64,000 bases of DNA from Leptospiraceae bacterium (GTDB lineage Bacteria; Spirochaetota; Leptospiria; Leptospirales; Leptospiraceae). Under the pieces are notes generated by a model. The model was given only the letters and a program-made list of their open reading frames with translations. It was not told the origin of the DNA and made no database searches. Positions 34,756 to 43,705 of the stretch are shown in pieces. Position 1 is the first letter of the stretch. The number at the start of each line of letters is the position of its first letter. The DNA lies in the NCBI GenBank assembly GCA_024233865.1, contig JACKPA010000001.1:496001-560000 (forward strand), given 5' to 3'. Position numbers and translations under genes: made by a program.

Positions 34756-35100
34756 CTAAATTTTTTTTTCAGAGTCTAAAAATTTTTTTCCGCTATAATC
34801 ATGAGAAAGAATATTTCTCATATCCAGCCCGTCTATTAACTCTTGAGCATAATCAATATACCCGCTTTCTTGAGCTAATCTTAGTGTGTCTTTTGGTGAA
34901 GGTTTAAATGAAAATCCTTTTTCTTCTAACAAGTCTTTCAGCACTTTCCATGAAAGGTCTAATGTAAGTTCAAACCTCTGAATAAGACCATTTCTTTCCA
35001 ATTCATTTAGATCGGGGAGTTCTACGGCTTCTTTTAATCGTCCGAAAGCCATTTCAAAATTCTGGAATCTTTGTTTCCAGCGAATATCATTTGTACCCAT
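34756..35100 (-). CDS. hepT: HEPN-domain toxin (HepT-like), frame interrupted at an A9 tract
   Basis: 114 residues as written. HEPN fold with the RNase motif RxxxxH at RNILSHDY. The frame stops after SEKKI at TAG 34756-34758, just past a run of nine A (T9 on the plus strand, 34761-34769). With eight A the frame would continue as KFREETFPVIEKLYQFLLE and end at TAG 34689-34691, overlapping the mntA start, giving a normal-length HepT. The catalytic motif is upstream of the break. The change may be a real phase-variable frameshift, transcriptional slippage site or an assembly error. Confidence 0.82.
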   Translation of the reverse strand: MGTNDIRWKQRFQNFEMAFGRLKEAVELPDLNELERNGLIQRFELTLDLSWKVLKDLLEEKGFSFKPSPKDTLRLAQESGYIDYAQELIDGLDMRNILSHDYSGKKFLDSEKKI

Positions 35101-35194
35101 AATTTTAAACTATTTTTAATCAAAAGATTTTCAAGCTTTTATCAAAAAAATTCATATCCTGAAACCTTCTATGTTGAGAAAAAATTAAAATTTT

Positions 35195-35240
35195 TAGAAA
35201 AAAAGTTTAATTTTTCAAGGGAAATTACAAATTGAGAATC
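35195..35240 (+). promoter_or_regulatory. Shared 46-bp upstream element, copy B (before ispA)
   Basis: TAGAAAAAAAGTTTAA followed by CAAGGGAAATTACAAATTGA, matching the element before ndk at 33731. Its end is 18 bp from the ispA ATG, so it could overlap the promoter or leader. Confidence 0.35.
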
Positions 35241-35257
35241 TATGGAATTAAATTTAG

Positions 35258-36169
35258 ATGATTAATCAATTCAAAACCTTTTACAACGATAGAAAGCGAA
35301 TCGTAGAAGACTTTATCTTATCCGAAATTACAGCCGAAATACAGGCAAATTTTAATGCGAATCTGGCAGAGGCAGTGTTGTATAGCCTAAATTCCGGCGG
35401 AAAGAGACTGCGACCGGTATTGCTTCTCTCTACCTATTTAACCACAAACCAAACCATTCCTAAAGATGTACTTTATTTGGCAGCAGCAGTCGAATGTATC
35501 CACACCTATTCTTTAATACACGATGATTTACCCTCTATGGACAATGATGATTATCGAAGAGGGGTACTTACCTGTCACAAAAAGTTTTCAGAAGCTATGG
35601 CGATTTTAGCTGGAGATTCACTCAATTCGTTTGCTTTTTATCTACTCTCCAAAGTTGTTCCAAGCTCTCAAGACCTTAGTTTACACAGAGACTTACTTCA
35701 ACTTTTACACCAAGGCTCCGGAGGACCAGGAATGGTATCTGGTCAGGTAGAAGACATTCAGTTTGAAAAAGACTTTTCTCGTTTCTCCGAAGAAACTTTG
35801 ATTAAGATTCACACTAAAAAAACGGGAGCTCTTTTTATTGCTTCTATGCTTTTGGGAAATCGACTAAATCCGAATTGGAAAGAGTTGGAAAATGACATTC
35901 GAGATTATGCGGAAAAAATGGGTTTGCTGTTCCAGATTACGGATGATATTTTGGACGAAGAAAGTTCTTTCCAAGAATTAGGGAAAAACACTCAAAAAGA
36001 CGCTAAAATTGGAAAGTTGACCTATCCGAGCCTTTTGGGAATGGAGAAAACCAAAGCTTATCGAGATGAAATCAAGAATTATCTGCTTGAAAAAGCGAAG
36101 AGTTTTTGCCCAAAAGCAAATATATTTTTTTATTACCTTCCCGTTTACATTGCAGAAAGAAAAAATTAG
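35258..36169 (+). CDS. ispA: Polyprenyl (geranyl/farnesyl) diphosphate synthase
   Basis: 303 residues. Conserved blocks: GGKRLRPVLLL, first Asp-rich motif DDLPSMDNDDYRRG, GSGGPGMVSGQVEDI and second Asp-rich motif QITDDILD, then GKNTQKDAKIGKLTYP. The residues before the first Asp-rich motif (TYSLIHDDL) fit short-chain synthases of the IspA type, producing farnesyl diphosphate from IPP and DMAPP. The gene overlaps the tlyA-like gene by about 20 bp. Confidence 0.93.
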   Translation: MINQFKTFYNDRKRIVEDFILSEITAEIQANFNANLAEAVLYSLNSGGKRLRPVLLLSTYLTTNQTIPKDVLYLAAAVECIHTYSLIHDDLPSMDNDDYRRGVLTCHKKFSEAMAILAGDSLNSFAFYLLSKVVPSSQDLSLHRDLLQLLHQGSGGPGMVSGQVEDIQFEKDFSRFSEETLIKIHTKKTGALFIASMLLGNRLNPNWKELENDIRDYAEKMGLLFQITDDILDEESSFQELGKNTQKDAKIGKLTYPSLLGMEKTKAYRDEIKNYLLEKAKSFCPKANIFFYYLPVYIAERKN

Positions 36170-36905
36170 ATTGGACAAACTCCTTCTTCAAAAACAAATT
36201 TGCCAAGATATAGATCGAGCAAGAAGCTTAATTTTGGCTGGAGCTGTTTTGGTAAATGGACAAAAAGTTACAAAATCAGGAGTAAAATTCAGCTCTGATT
36301 CCGAAATTACCACTTTGGATAAAATTCCCCACTATGTGAGTCGAGGTGCTTACAAACTAAAACACGCTATCGAGACTTTTAACATCCAAGCCCAAAACAA
36401 AATAGCCATTGATTTAGGTTCTTCTACCGGTGGGTTTACACAGGTTCTGCTAGAATTGGGAGTAGAAAAGGTTTATGCTTTTGATGTTGGATACGGACAA
36501 ATGGTTAGTAAAATTCGGAACCATCCCAATGTTACAGTTAAAGACAGATTTAACGTAAAAAATATATCCTGGGCAGAACTGGAAACAGTTTATAAAAAAA
36601 TTCTGATAGTTATGGATTTAAGCTTTATTTCGTTATTTTCTGTTTTTCCTTCCCTTTTCAAGCTAAAGCAAGATTCGCTCCATACACAGATTGAAGTTGT
36701 AAGTCTTATTAAACCTCAGTTTGAATGTGCGAAATCAGAATTAGCAAAAGGAGTTGTAAAAGATAGAGAAGTTCATTTTAGGATCATTAAGAAATTTATC
36801 AAGTATATCAAAGAAGAAATGAAGGGTGAAATACTTGGGTTAACGGTTTCACCCATCACGGGTAGAGAAGGTAACAAGGAATTTTTACTTTATTGGAAGA
36901 TTTGA
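36150..36905 (+). CDS. tlyA: TlyA-family rRNA 2'-O-methyltransferase
   Basis: About 252 residues from the TTG at 36150. An S4 RNA-binding domain (RLDKLLLQKQICQDIDRARS, LILAGAVLVNGQ) is followed by a Rossmann methyltransferase with DLGSSTGGFTQVLLE (AdoMet site) and LIKPQFE. TlyA methylates ribose 2'-OH groups in 16S and/or 23S rRNA. The frame is open further upstream inside ispA, but family members begin near the KIRLDKLL sequence, so 36150 or the TTG at 36171 is preferred; no good ribosome site marks either. It overlaps ispA and is probably co-translated with it. Confidence 0.9.
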   Translation: MQKEKIRLDKLLLQKQICQDIDRARSLILAGAVLVNGQKVTKSGVKFSSDSEITTLDKIPHYVSRGAYKLKHAIETFNIQAQNKIAIDLGSSTGGFTQVLLELGVEKVYAFDVGYGQMVSKIRNHPNVTVKDRFNVKNISWAELETVYKKILIVMDLSFISLFSVFPSLFKLKQDSLHTQIEVVSLIKPQFECAKSELAKGVVKDREVHFRIIKKFIKYIKEEMKGEILGLTVSPITGREGNKEFLLYWKI

Positions 36906-37018
36906 GAACAACAGACGACCTAAAAGCAAAAGTCAAGGGATTTTTCGGAGATGGAGATTAGGTAAAGGTAATAAAATTGGATGCTACTCATCCTTTGAAT
37001 ATAGAGGATTTTGTTTGA
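36902..37018 (+). pseudogene. Short gene remnant with in-frame stop
   Basis: One frame reads LRTTDDLKAKVKGFFGDGD, a TAG at 36959-36961, then VKVIKLDATHPLNIEDFV and a TGA at 37016. The amino-acid composition on both sides of the TAG is protein-like, suggesting the end of a decayed gene. There is no start codon or family I recognise. Confidence 0.3.
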
Positions 37019-37074
37019 TTTTATAATACCCATACTATAGAGTGAGTTATATAAGATTCTTTAAGGAGTATTAA

Positions 37075-37719
37075 ATGCCAAGAATAGATAAAATTACATT
37101 ATTTGCGATTTTAGCTTTTGGTGTCTTATTTTTGTTTCAGTGCAAACCCAAAAATGAAGAACCAAAAACAGAAGACCTCTCCAATTGTGAATTTGTATAC
37201 GATGCATCAGCTACAAAATTACAATGGACTGCTTTTAAATTTACTGAAAAAACAGGCGTAAACGGAACCTTTTCCGAATACAATGTAGATGGAATTGAAA
37301 CCAAAAAATCTATTGTAGAATCCGTTCAAAACGTCAAATTTTCCATAAATGGAAGCAAAGTATTCACAAGTGTTAGAGAGCGAGATGATAAAATTGCTAA
37401 AAGTTTTTTTGGAACAATGATAGGTGAAATTAGCGGTTATTTTAAAAATATTGTCGGAACCGATTCCGGTACGGCAGACTTATTTTTAACCATGAATGGG
37501 GTTGAAAAACAGGTACCTGCGCAATTTACCATCAAAAATCAAAAGGAACTTGAACTAAAGGCTTCCATTAACCTAAACGATTGGAAAGCAGCCAAGTCTC
37601 TCAAAGAATTAAACAAGGTCTGTAGCGAGCAACACACCGGTAAAGATAAAACTAGCAAACTTTGGCCAGATGTAGATATTTTAGTCACAACCACCTTCAA
37701 AACCAAATGCGAACCATGA
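37075..37719 (+). CDS. YceI-like lipoprotein
   Basis: 214 residues. A signal sequence ends in LFLFQC (Cys23), a permissive spirochaete-type lipobox. The rest fits the YceI beta-barrel family: ATKLQWTAFKFTEKTGVNGTF at about 43, SINGSKVFTSVRERDDKIAKSFFG (the family's oppositely charged loop) and a final beta hairpin. YceI proteins bind isoprenoid-like lipids; the ligand here is unknown. AAGGAG precedes the ATG. It is followed by the deaminase gene after 21 bp. Confidence 0.82.
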   Translation: MPRIDKITLFAILAFGVLFLFQCKPKNEEPKTEDLSNCEFVYDASATKLQWTAFKFTEKTGVNGTFSEYNVDGIETKKSIVESVQNVKFSINGSKVFTSVRERDDKIAKSFFGTMIGEISGYFKNIVGTDSGTADLFLTMNGVEKQVPAQFTIKNQKELELKASINLNDWKAAKSLKELNKVCSEQHTGKDKTSKLWPDVDILVTTTFKTKCEP

Positions 37720-37740
37720 TTTGTAGGCGAGTAAATTAAG

Positions 37741-39039
37741 ATGTCTTTTTGTGAATTGCACGTCCACTTGTACGGATGTTTAACGGCAGAAAAGTTATTT
37801 GAAATCGGTAGAAATAATCCGTCTCCCAGGTGGAGTATTTTTACCGATCTTTATGAAAAAGTTCATGGAAAGCATTTTGATGTTTTGAACTTTTTTGACA
37901 AGTATGGAGATATTCAAAAGTTTAAAGAATTGTACTTCTTTAACCGTCGAGCTCCTTTTATAGAATTCCAGTCCAAGTTTAACCTGATTATTGCTTTCAG
38001 TGTATTTGATAAGAATGAAATTTCGTCTGTTGCTTGCGACACTTTACTAGAGCATTTCAGGCAAGGAATAGAGCATGTAGAGTACAGGCTTATGTATTCT
38101 CCCAGGGAAACAAAAGCAAATTATCTCGAAAAAACTTTGGCAGCTTGTGAAGGATTGCAAAAGGGAGAGGAAAAATCGGGTGGGAAAATTTCTGGACGGA
38201 TGGTTGTTTCGCTTCCAAGAGCTGGCAACTATCAAGAAAACTACCATTGGCTAAAAGAGTTTATGGAGCAACATAACGTAATAAAGAAATATCTCGTTGG
38301 AATTGATTTTTGCTATATCGAAGAAGGGTTTCCACCGGATGAAAAAAGGGACTTTTTCCAAGAAGTGCTAAAAGATAATCAAGCAGAGTCTTCTACGACT
38401 TTTTCCATTTTGTATCACGTTGGAGAGAGTTTTGCGGACAAAACTCCTTTTTCTGCGGTTAGGTGGATTTTGGAATCTGCTGAATATGGTGCACACCGTC
38501 TGGGACACTGTATCGCGCTGGGTGTTCAACCACAGAACTTTTTCGGGAAAAGCATCATGGAAACAGTCTCAGAAAGAACCAAGCAATTGCGATATGAACT
38601 GGACCACTATGAATCTATTCGTGAATTCGGTGGATATTTCTCAAGAAATTACCTTGTTTCCGAATTGGATAAATTAAAGCATGCAAATCCAGAAACACAA
38701 ATTGAAATCAAAATGGATCAACAAACCATTAATTATCTAAATACTTTTCAAGAATTTGGGATGAGCCATATCCAAAAATTTCCCTCTGTGATCGAGTCTT
38801 GTCCTACATCTAACCTGTATATAGGAATGATCGACGACTTACCCAAACACCCTCTGAAAAGATTTGTAAAAAATGGTTTAAAAGTCTGTGTGGCAAGCGA
38901 TGATCCAGGGATATTTGATACGACCTTGCAAAATGAGTACGAACTATGTAAAGCCATTGGTTTGAGTGAAAATGAGATAGATAGGATTAAACGAAATTCT
39001 TTTGTTTACAAGTCAGAATATTTATCCGGAAGGAAGTGA
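37741..39039 (+). CDS. Adenosine deaminase-like amidohydrolase
   Basis: 432 residues. Metal and catalytic motifs of the adenosine/AMP deaminase family: ELHVHLYG (HxH) at the N terminus, YHVGES (His and Glu) near 222, GAHRLGHCIAL near 255, ESCPTSNLYIG near 358 and VASDDPGIFDT (metal Asp) near 388. The protein is about 90 residues longer than E. coli Add, with an insertion after the HVGES region, and may act on another purine nucleoside or AMP-like substrate. It likely shares a transcript with the YceI gene. Confidence 0.87.
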   Translation: MSFCELHVHLYGCLTAEKLFEIGRNNPSPRWSIFTDLYEKVHGKHFDVLNFFDKYGDIQKFKELYFFNRRAPFIEFQSKFNLIIAFSVFDKNEISSVACDTLLEHFRQGIEHVEYRLMYSPRETKANYLEKTLAACEGLQKGEEKSGGKISGRMVVSLPRAGNYQENYHWLKEFMEQHNVIKKYLVGIDFCYIEEGFPPDEKRDFFQEVLKDNQAESSTTFSILYHVGESFADKTPFSAVRWILESAEYGAHRLGHCIALGVQPQNFFGKSIMETVSERTKQLRYELDHYESIREFGGYFSRNYLVSELDKLKHANPETQIEIKMDQQTINYLNTFQEFGMSHIQKFPSVIESCPTSNLYIGMIDDLPKHPLKRFVKNGLKVCVASDDPGIFDTTLQNEYELCKAIGLSENEIDRIKRNSFVYKSEYLSGRK

Positions 39040-39043
39040 GTCT

Positions 39044-41950
39044 TTACCTTTCTCCCTCCACAATTTTAATCTCTTCATCTGTTAATCCGTATAACTCGTA
39101 AACCATGTTATCAATTTCTTTATCTGTTTTATTAATTATTTCTTTAATAGCTATAGCCTTTTGTTTTTCAGATTCAAAATAATCCATCCATTCGGATTTT
39201 TGTTTGAGTGATAATTCAATTTTTTTCTTTTTCAGTTCATTTAAAAACTCATCCCAAGAGAATTGATACCATTCTTCTAATTTTTTAGGAATCTTTTCTA
39301 TCTGAAAATCAGATTTTAATAGTTTATTGAACTTTGTTGTTATGCCTTGGAGTTCTTTGTTTTTTATAAGCATGGTGTCTGCTTTTTGGGTGAAAGGCTT
39401 TTGTGATTTTGTATTAATATTCTTGATCGGTATTACTCTCAAGTCTTCAGGGTAGATACTAGAATAAGAACCTTGCAGTGTATCCGTACTCAAAAAGTTA
39501 GAGAAAAAGTAGGTTATTAATTTTGAGCACAAAATAGATACTATAAATTTTAAATCAAATTTATTTCCTTTTAGAATTTCCCATTTATTTTCTGGTTTTT
39601 GAAATTTCAATATTTCATCATTCCATGAAACAAGGTGCATTAGATTGTCATTTGAAAAAAACTTTTCTTCGTCATAATAAGCAATTAAGCTATTATTGCT
39701 ACCGCTTATTCGTCTTACAATTATTTTAGGACTTTCAAATAAAAGTTGGTATTTAGACCTATGGAAATGAGTAATATTATTTTCATAATCAATATAATCA
39801 CCATTAAAAAGAGCATGGTATCTTCCAATGTTGGTCCCAATTATATATTTTTTAAAACCCTTTTTGTTGTTCTTAAAGATTACAGAGTCTTTTGTGAATT
39901 TTTTTTCACTTCCTTCTCTTGAATGGGCTACAACTCCTGTATTTATACATACTAGTTGTCCAAGAAGAATAGAATTTAGGTGTGTTTTATTGTAGATTTT
40001 GATAGACAGGGGTTCTACATTTGTCTTTATCGATGAATTTTTTAAATTATAAAAAAACGATTGTTTTATTTTTATACCAGAATCTTCAATCTTGTTTTTA
40101 ATTTTAATTTTGTGATTTTCGCTAAACTTTTTATTCAAAATGTATATTAATGTTTGCCTAGCTACATTTTCAAATACAACCTTTTCTCCAAAATCAACGA
40201 TCTCTTCTATTTTGTATTTTGATAAAAGTAATTCTCTTGTACTTTTAGAGTGTTTCTCTTTTAAAAATGAAGTTGGTAATATAAAAGAATGATAACCATT
40301 TTCATGTAGTAGTTCAATAGATCTTCCTATAAAGCACAAAAATATGTCCCAGTGACCTACCAGCCATTCATTGTATTTCCTTTCTAAAACTTTTACCATT
40401 TCTCTATTATGATTTGATAATGTCCAATTAGAAACATAAGGCGGATTTCCGATCACAACATCAAATCCCCCCTTGTCTTTTAAGGAAGCATGAGCTTTTA
40501 AAATCTGAGATAATTTGTCTATCTTCCTGTCAAATACTTCTGGAAACTCTTTAACCCAATCAAAAGCCAACTTGCCAGCTATATTTGGATCATCAATCAA
40601 CGAATTTCCAACTTTGATATTATTTTCTAAATTGTTAAGTTTTTTATTTCTAACTGCTGTTTTAAGCCAAAGTGATAACTTCGTGATTTCAACGGATTCT
40701 CTATTCAGATCAACACCATAAAGGTTATTTTCTAGTATCGTTTTGTTTATTAAATCAAAATCAAAAAGCTCACCTTGTGCAGTTTTGGATTTGATTTCTT
40801 TAATTTGTTTGTAAATCCTTTCATGCTCTTTCCATAGATAATTAAATGCAGCAACCAAAAAAGCACCGCTTCCACAGGCAGGGTCAAGGATTTTTATTTT
40901 AGAAAGGTGTTCGTCACGATAATGCTGTAAGATTGTATATTCTTTGTTCTTTTTTAGATTGGAAAATTCTTTTGTTGTTTCTTGCCACTTTTCTTTTAGC
41001 CATTCACCTACTGTATTTTCTACAATATACTTTGTAATATAATCAGGTGTGTAATAAACTCCTTCTTTTTTTCGTTTCGTCTTTTTAGGATCAAACTTTT
41101 GGTGTTTATGTTCTAATACTTCAAGATCCTCTCCTAGCGAAGCGATTAGGAGAGGGGTTTGGGGTGAGGTCGTTACTGCTCCCTGAGAATATTCTTGAAA
41201 CTGAACTCTCATTTCTTCCAAGTCAGATATGCTTTGCTCAAAAATGTGACCGAGAATATTTACATTTAATTCATTTTCATCTCCAAAATCATATTTCAAC
41301 CCGATTTCAGAAATCTTTTTGAACAAGAAATTTGGAATTTTAAGAGAGCCTAACTCATTGTCTTCTTTGAATAGCTCTCCATTGTACCCTTCAGCTATAT
41401 TAAAATTTCCACCAACATCTATTGCATTAAACAATTTTTGAACTTTACTATAAATATCATAGTCGTTATCACTATAGTATTTTGATTGTAATTCGGCTCC
41501 GATGATTTCTTTGGAAAGAACATTGATTGGCAATAAGCCAGCTCTAGAATCCTCACAAAACCAGCAGAAAATAATTCTATCCAATAATTTTTGAACCAAT
41601 TCTAATAAACGTGATTTGTTCGTTTTGTACAAAGGATTCATTTCCAAAAGTTGATAAAATATTTCTGTACGGAGAGTTTTATATTCTAAATAAAACGCTT
41701 TTTTAACTTGTTCTTCCGCTCCCGCCTGCGAAGAAAGAATTTCTTCTGTAAAAGAATCTTTTTGACCAACATCTGGGTTTGAAAGAAAATGATTAAATTT
41801 ATCTAGATCAGGATTGAAGTTTTCACAAATTTTTTTCCAATTTTCAATAGAATTTTTGATTGTTTTTAAATCATTTTTTGATATATTTAGCTTACTTTCA
41901 AAGTAATCGTTCTTTTTAAAAAAAGTTTCTGTAAAAAGCCTTTCAATCAC
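39044..41950 (-). CDS. Type IIG-like restriction/modification methylase (Eco57I family)
   Basis: About 968 residues. N-terminal helical region (LLELVQKLLDRIIFCWFCED), then YYTPDYITKYIVENTVG, AdoMet motif ILDPACGSGAFLVAAF, catalytic NPPY motif GNPPYVSNW and a C-terminal specificity region. It methylates adenine N6; whether an intact nuclease domain is present is unclear because no clean PD-(D/E)XK motif is seen. A TTG at 41998 opens the frame, but GAGGATTTTATT before the GTG at 41950 makes that start better. Residues near 265-290 (SPQTPLLIASLGEDLEV) come from a palindromic repeat inserted in frame. It converges with the deaminase gene. Confidence 0.87.
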   Translation of the reverse strand: MIERLFTETFFKKNDYFESKLNISKNDLKTIKNSIENWKKICENFNPDLDKFNHFLSNPDVGQKDSFTEEILSSQAGAEEQVKKAFYLEYKTLRTEIFYQLLEMNPLYKTNKSRLLELVQKLLDRIIFCWFCEDSRAGLLPINVLSKEIIGAELQSKYYSDNDYDIYSKVQKLFNAIDVGGNFNIAEGYNGELFKEDNELGSLKIPNFLFKKISEIGLKYDFGDENELNVNILGHIFEQSISDLEEMRVQFQEYSQGAVTTSPQTPLLIASLGEDLEVLEHKHQKFDPKKTKRKKEGVYYTPDYITKYIVENTVGEWLKEKWQETTKEFSNLKKNKEYTILQHYRDEHLSKIKILDPACGSGAFLVAAFNYLWKEHERIYKQIKEIKSKTAQGELFDFDLINKTILENNLYGVDLNRESVEITKLSLWLKTAVRNKKLNNLENNIKVGNSLIDDPNIAGKLAFDWVKEFPEVFDRKIDKLSQILKAHASLKDKGGFDVVIGNPPYVSNWTLSNHNREMVKVLERKYNEWLVGHWDIFLCFIGRSIELLHENGYHSFILPTSFLKEKHSKSTRELLLSKYKIEEIVDFGEKVVFENVARQTLIYILNKKFSENHKIKIKNKIEDSGIKIKQSFFYNLKNSSIKTNVEPLSIKIYNKTHLNSILLGQLVCINTGVVAHSREGSEKKFTKDSVIFKNNKKGFKKYIIGTNIGRYHALFNGDYIDYENNITHFHRSKYQLLFESPKIIVRRISGSNNSLIAYYDEEKFFSNDNLMHLVSWNDEILKFQKPENKWEILKGNKFDLKFIVSILCSKLITYFFSNFLSTDTLQGSYSSIYPEDLRVIPIKNINTKSQKPFTQKADTMLIKNKELQGITTKFNKLLKSDFQIEKIPKKLEEWYQFSWDEFLNELKKKKIELSLKQKSEWMDYFESEKQKAIAIKEIINKTDKEIDNMVYELYGLTDEEIKIVEGER
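41128..41169. repeat. Palindromic repeat inserted in frame in the type IIG gene
   Basis: CCTCTCCTA and TAGGAGAGG flank a GCGAAGCGAT loop, followed by GGGGTTTGGGGTGAGG. Reverse-complemented, it matches the element at 19985 (CCTCACCCC...CCCCTCTCC). The frame stays open through it, adding about 16 residues between the helical and methylase domains. Confidence 0.85.
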
Positions 41951-42100
41951 AATAAAATCCTCATAACTTAATGGTATTAAAATAAATACTAAGGTCAAAT
42001 AAAAATATTTACTTTAAATCAAAATAGTTTATGTATTAGGCTTTTTTTACTTTGCGTCTTAGTTAGCTATTATTAACTTGGAAACCCAGGGGATTTAATT

Positions 42101-43705
42101 ATGCCGGCTCCAAAAGAAAGATGGTCAAGTAAATTAGGGGTAATATTGGTTGTCGCAAGCAGCGCGATAGGGTTAGGAAATTTTTTAAGATTTCCGGGTC
42201 AAGCAGCCACACACGGCGGGGGAGCTTTTATGATTCCCTATTTGATTAGCTTTGTGCTCCTTGGAATTCCGGTGTGTTTGTCCGAATGGATAATGGGGCG
42301 TATGGGGGGGGAATACGGACATAGCTCTCCAAGAATTTTAAGTGGTTTTTTGTCCGGAGTTCCCTTGAAAGTGACAAGTACGATTGCCGTTATTATTCCG
42401 GTCATGATTTACGTTTATTATGTTTATATTGAAGCATGGTGTCTATCTTATGCCTTTGACTTTTTCACCATGTCTATAAATCTACAACCACAAAACGCTG
42501 TTTACGGTTCAAAAGAATTTATTCCAACCCTTATACAAAACTCCAGCAATCACTTTACCAACCTAACCGGAACTAGAGAAATTGGTGATTCCTTTAAGAG
42601 TAGCATTTTAGCGTTTACTTTAATTTGTTATGGTATGAATTTTTTCTTAATTTTTCACGGAATTTCCAAAGGTTTAGAGGCTTTTGCTAACAAAGCTGTC
42701 CCATTACTACTTTTGTGCTCCCTTGTGGTCCTTTTTCGAGTTTTAACCTTGGATGATATTGGAAAAGGTTTAGGGTACATGTGGAATCCGGATTGGTCAT
42801 CTTTGCTAGAAGCTGAAGTTTGGATTGCTGCTGCCGGTCAAATATTTTTCTCCCTTTCGGTTGGGTTTGGGATTATCCTTATTTTCTCTAGCTACCTTAC
42901 TGAAAAAGATGATGTTGTGTTATCTGGCTTGTCAGCTGCTTCCCTAAACGAATTGGTTGAGGTTGGTATTGGTGGAATGATTACAATTCCTATCGCTTTT
43001 ATATTTTTAGGTTCTGCAGTTGCTTCTTATGAAACATTCGGAATCGGATTTACGGCTTTGCCTGCCGTTTTTGCTCTTATGCCTGCAGGAAATATTTTTG
43101 GAGGCATTTTCTTTTTTATGCTATTTATAGCAGCGATTACATCTTCCGTTTCCATGTTACAACCTGGAATAACTTTTTTAGAAGATGCGTTTCATCTGAA
43201 AAGGAAATATTCCGTATTGGCTTTATTTCTATTTACCATAAGTTTAACACTACCACTAATCTATTTTAACAAAAGCAACTTTGCTCTTCATTACACAGAC
43301 TTTTGGATTGGAACATTTTTGATTTATATTTTGGCTACAATTCAAATCATTATTTATGGTTGGAAGATTGGAGTGAAGGACGGAAGAGAGGCGGGAGAAA
43401 AAGGAGCCATTATTCAGCTACCTAAGTTTTTTGATTTTGTAATAAAATATATAACACCAGCTTTTTTGATCCTGGTTTTTGTTGCATTTATCTACCAAAG
43501 CCTACCGGAATATATCAATAGAATGAGTACCTCTTATATGTTAGAAAAAGCTACGTCCTTGAATCTTTCGGGTGAGGAAGCAATATTTAGAGCAAACGCT
43601 GCTAAGACCATATTCGGTTTGATTATTTTTTATTTCGCTTTTATATACTTTTTGGTTTCTCTTAGCCTAAAACGGAATGAAAAACAAAAAAATGAAGGCA
43701 TATAA
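42101..43705 (+). CDS. Sodium:neurotransmitter symporter (SNF) family transporter
   Basis: 534 residues, about 11-12 membrane segments. The N terminus WSSKLGVILVVASSAIGLGN, then FLRFPGQAATHGGGAFMIPY, is the LeuT-type sodium and substrate site region (unwound helix 1). It should import an amino acid or related solute with sodium. A GGGGA ribosome site precedes the ATG. The 3' end overlaps the methyltransferase gene's start region, so both are probably on one mRNA although functionally unrelated. Confidence 0.93.
   Translation: MPAPKERWSSKLGVILVVASSAIGLGNFLRFPGQAATHGGGAFMIPYLISFVLLGIPVCLSEWIMGRMGGEYGHSSPRILSGFLSGVPLKVTSTIAVIIPVMIYVYYVYIEAWCLSYAFDFFTMSINLQPQNAVYGSKEFIPTLIQNSSNHFTNLTGTREIGDSFKSSILAFTLICYGMNFFLIFHGISKGLEAFANKAVPLLLLCSLVVLFRVLTLDDIGKGLGYMWNPDWSSLLEAEVWIAAAGQIFFSLSVGFGIILIFSSYLTEKDDVVLSGLSAASLNELVEVGIGGMITIPIAFIFLGSAVASYETFGIGFTALPAVFALMPAGNIFGGIFFFMLFIAAITSSVSMLQPGITFLEDAFHLKRKYSVLALFLFTISLTLPLIYFNKSNFALHYTDFWIGTFLIYILATIQIIIYGWKIGVKDGREAGEKGAIIQLPKFFDFVIKYITPAFLILVFVAFIYQSLPEYINRMSTSYMLEKATSLNLSGEEAIFRANAAKTIFGLIIFYFAFIYFLVSLSLKRNEKQKNEGI

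Noticed and set aside
37741..39039. Adenine deaminase versus AMP deaminase naming
   Set aside because: Motifs fit the adenosine/AMP deaminase superfamily only; I could not assign a substrate, so no gene symbol was given.
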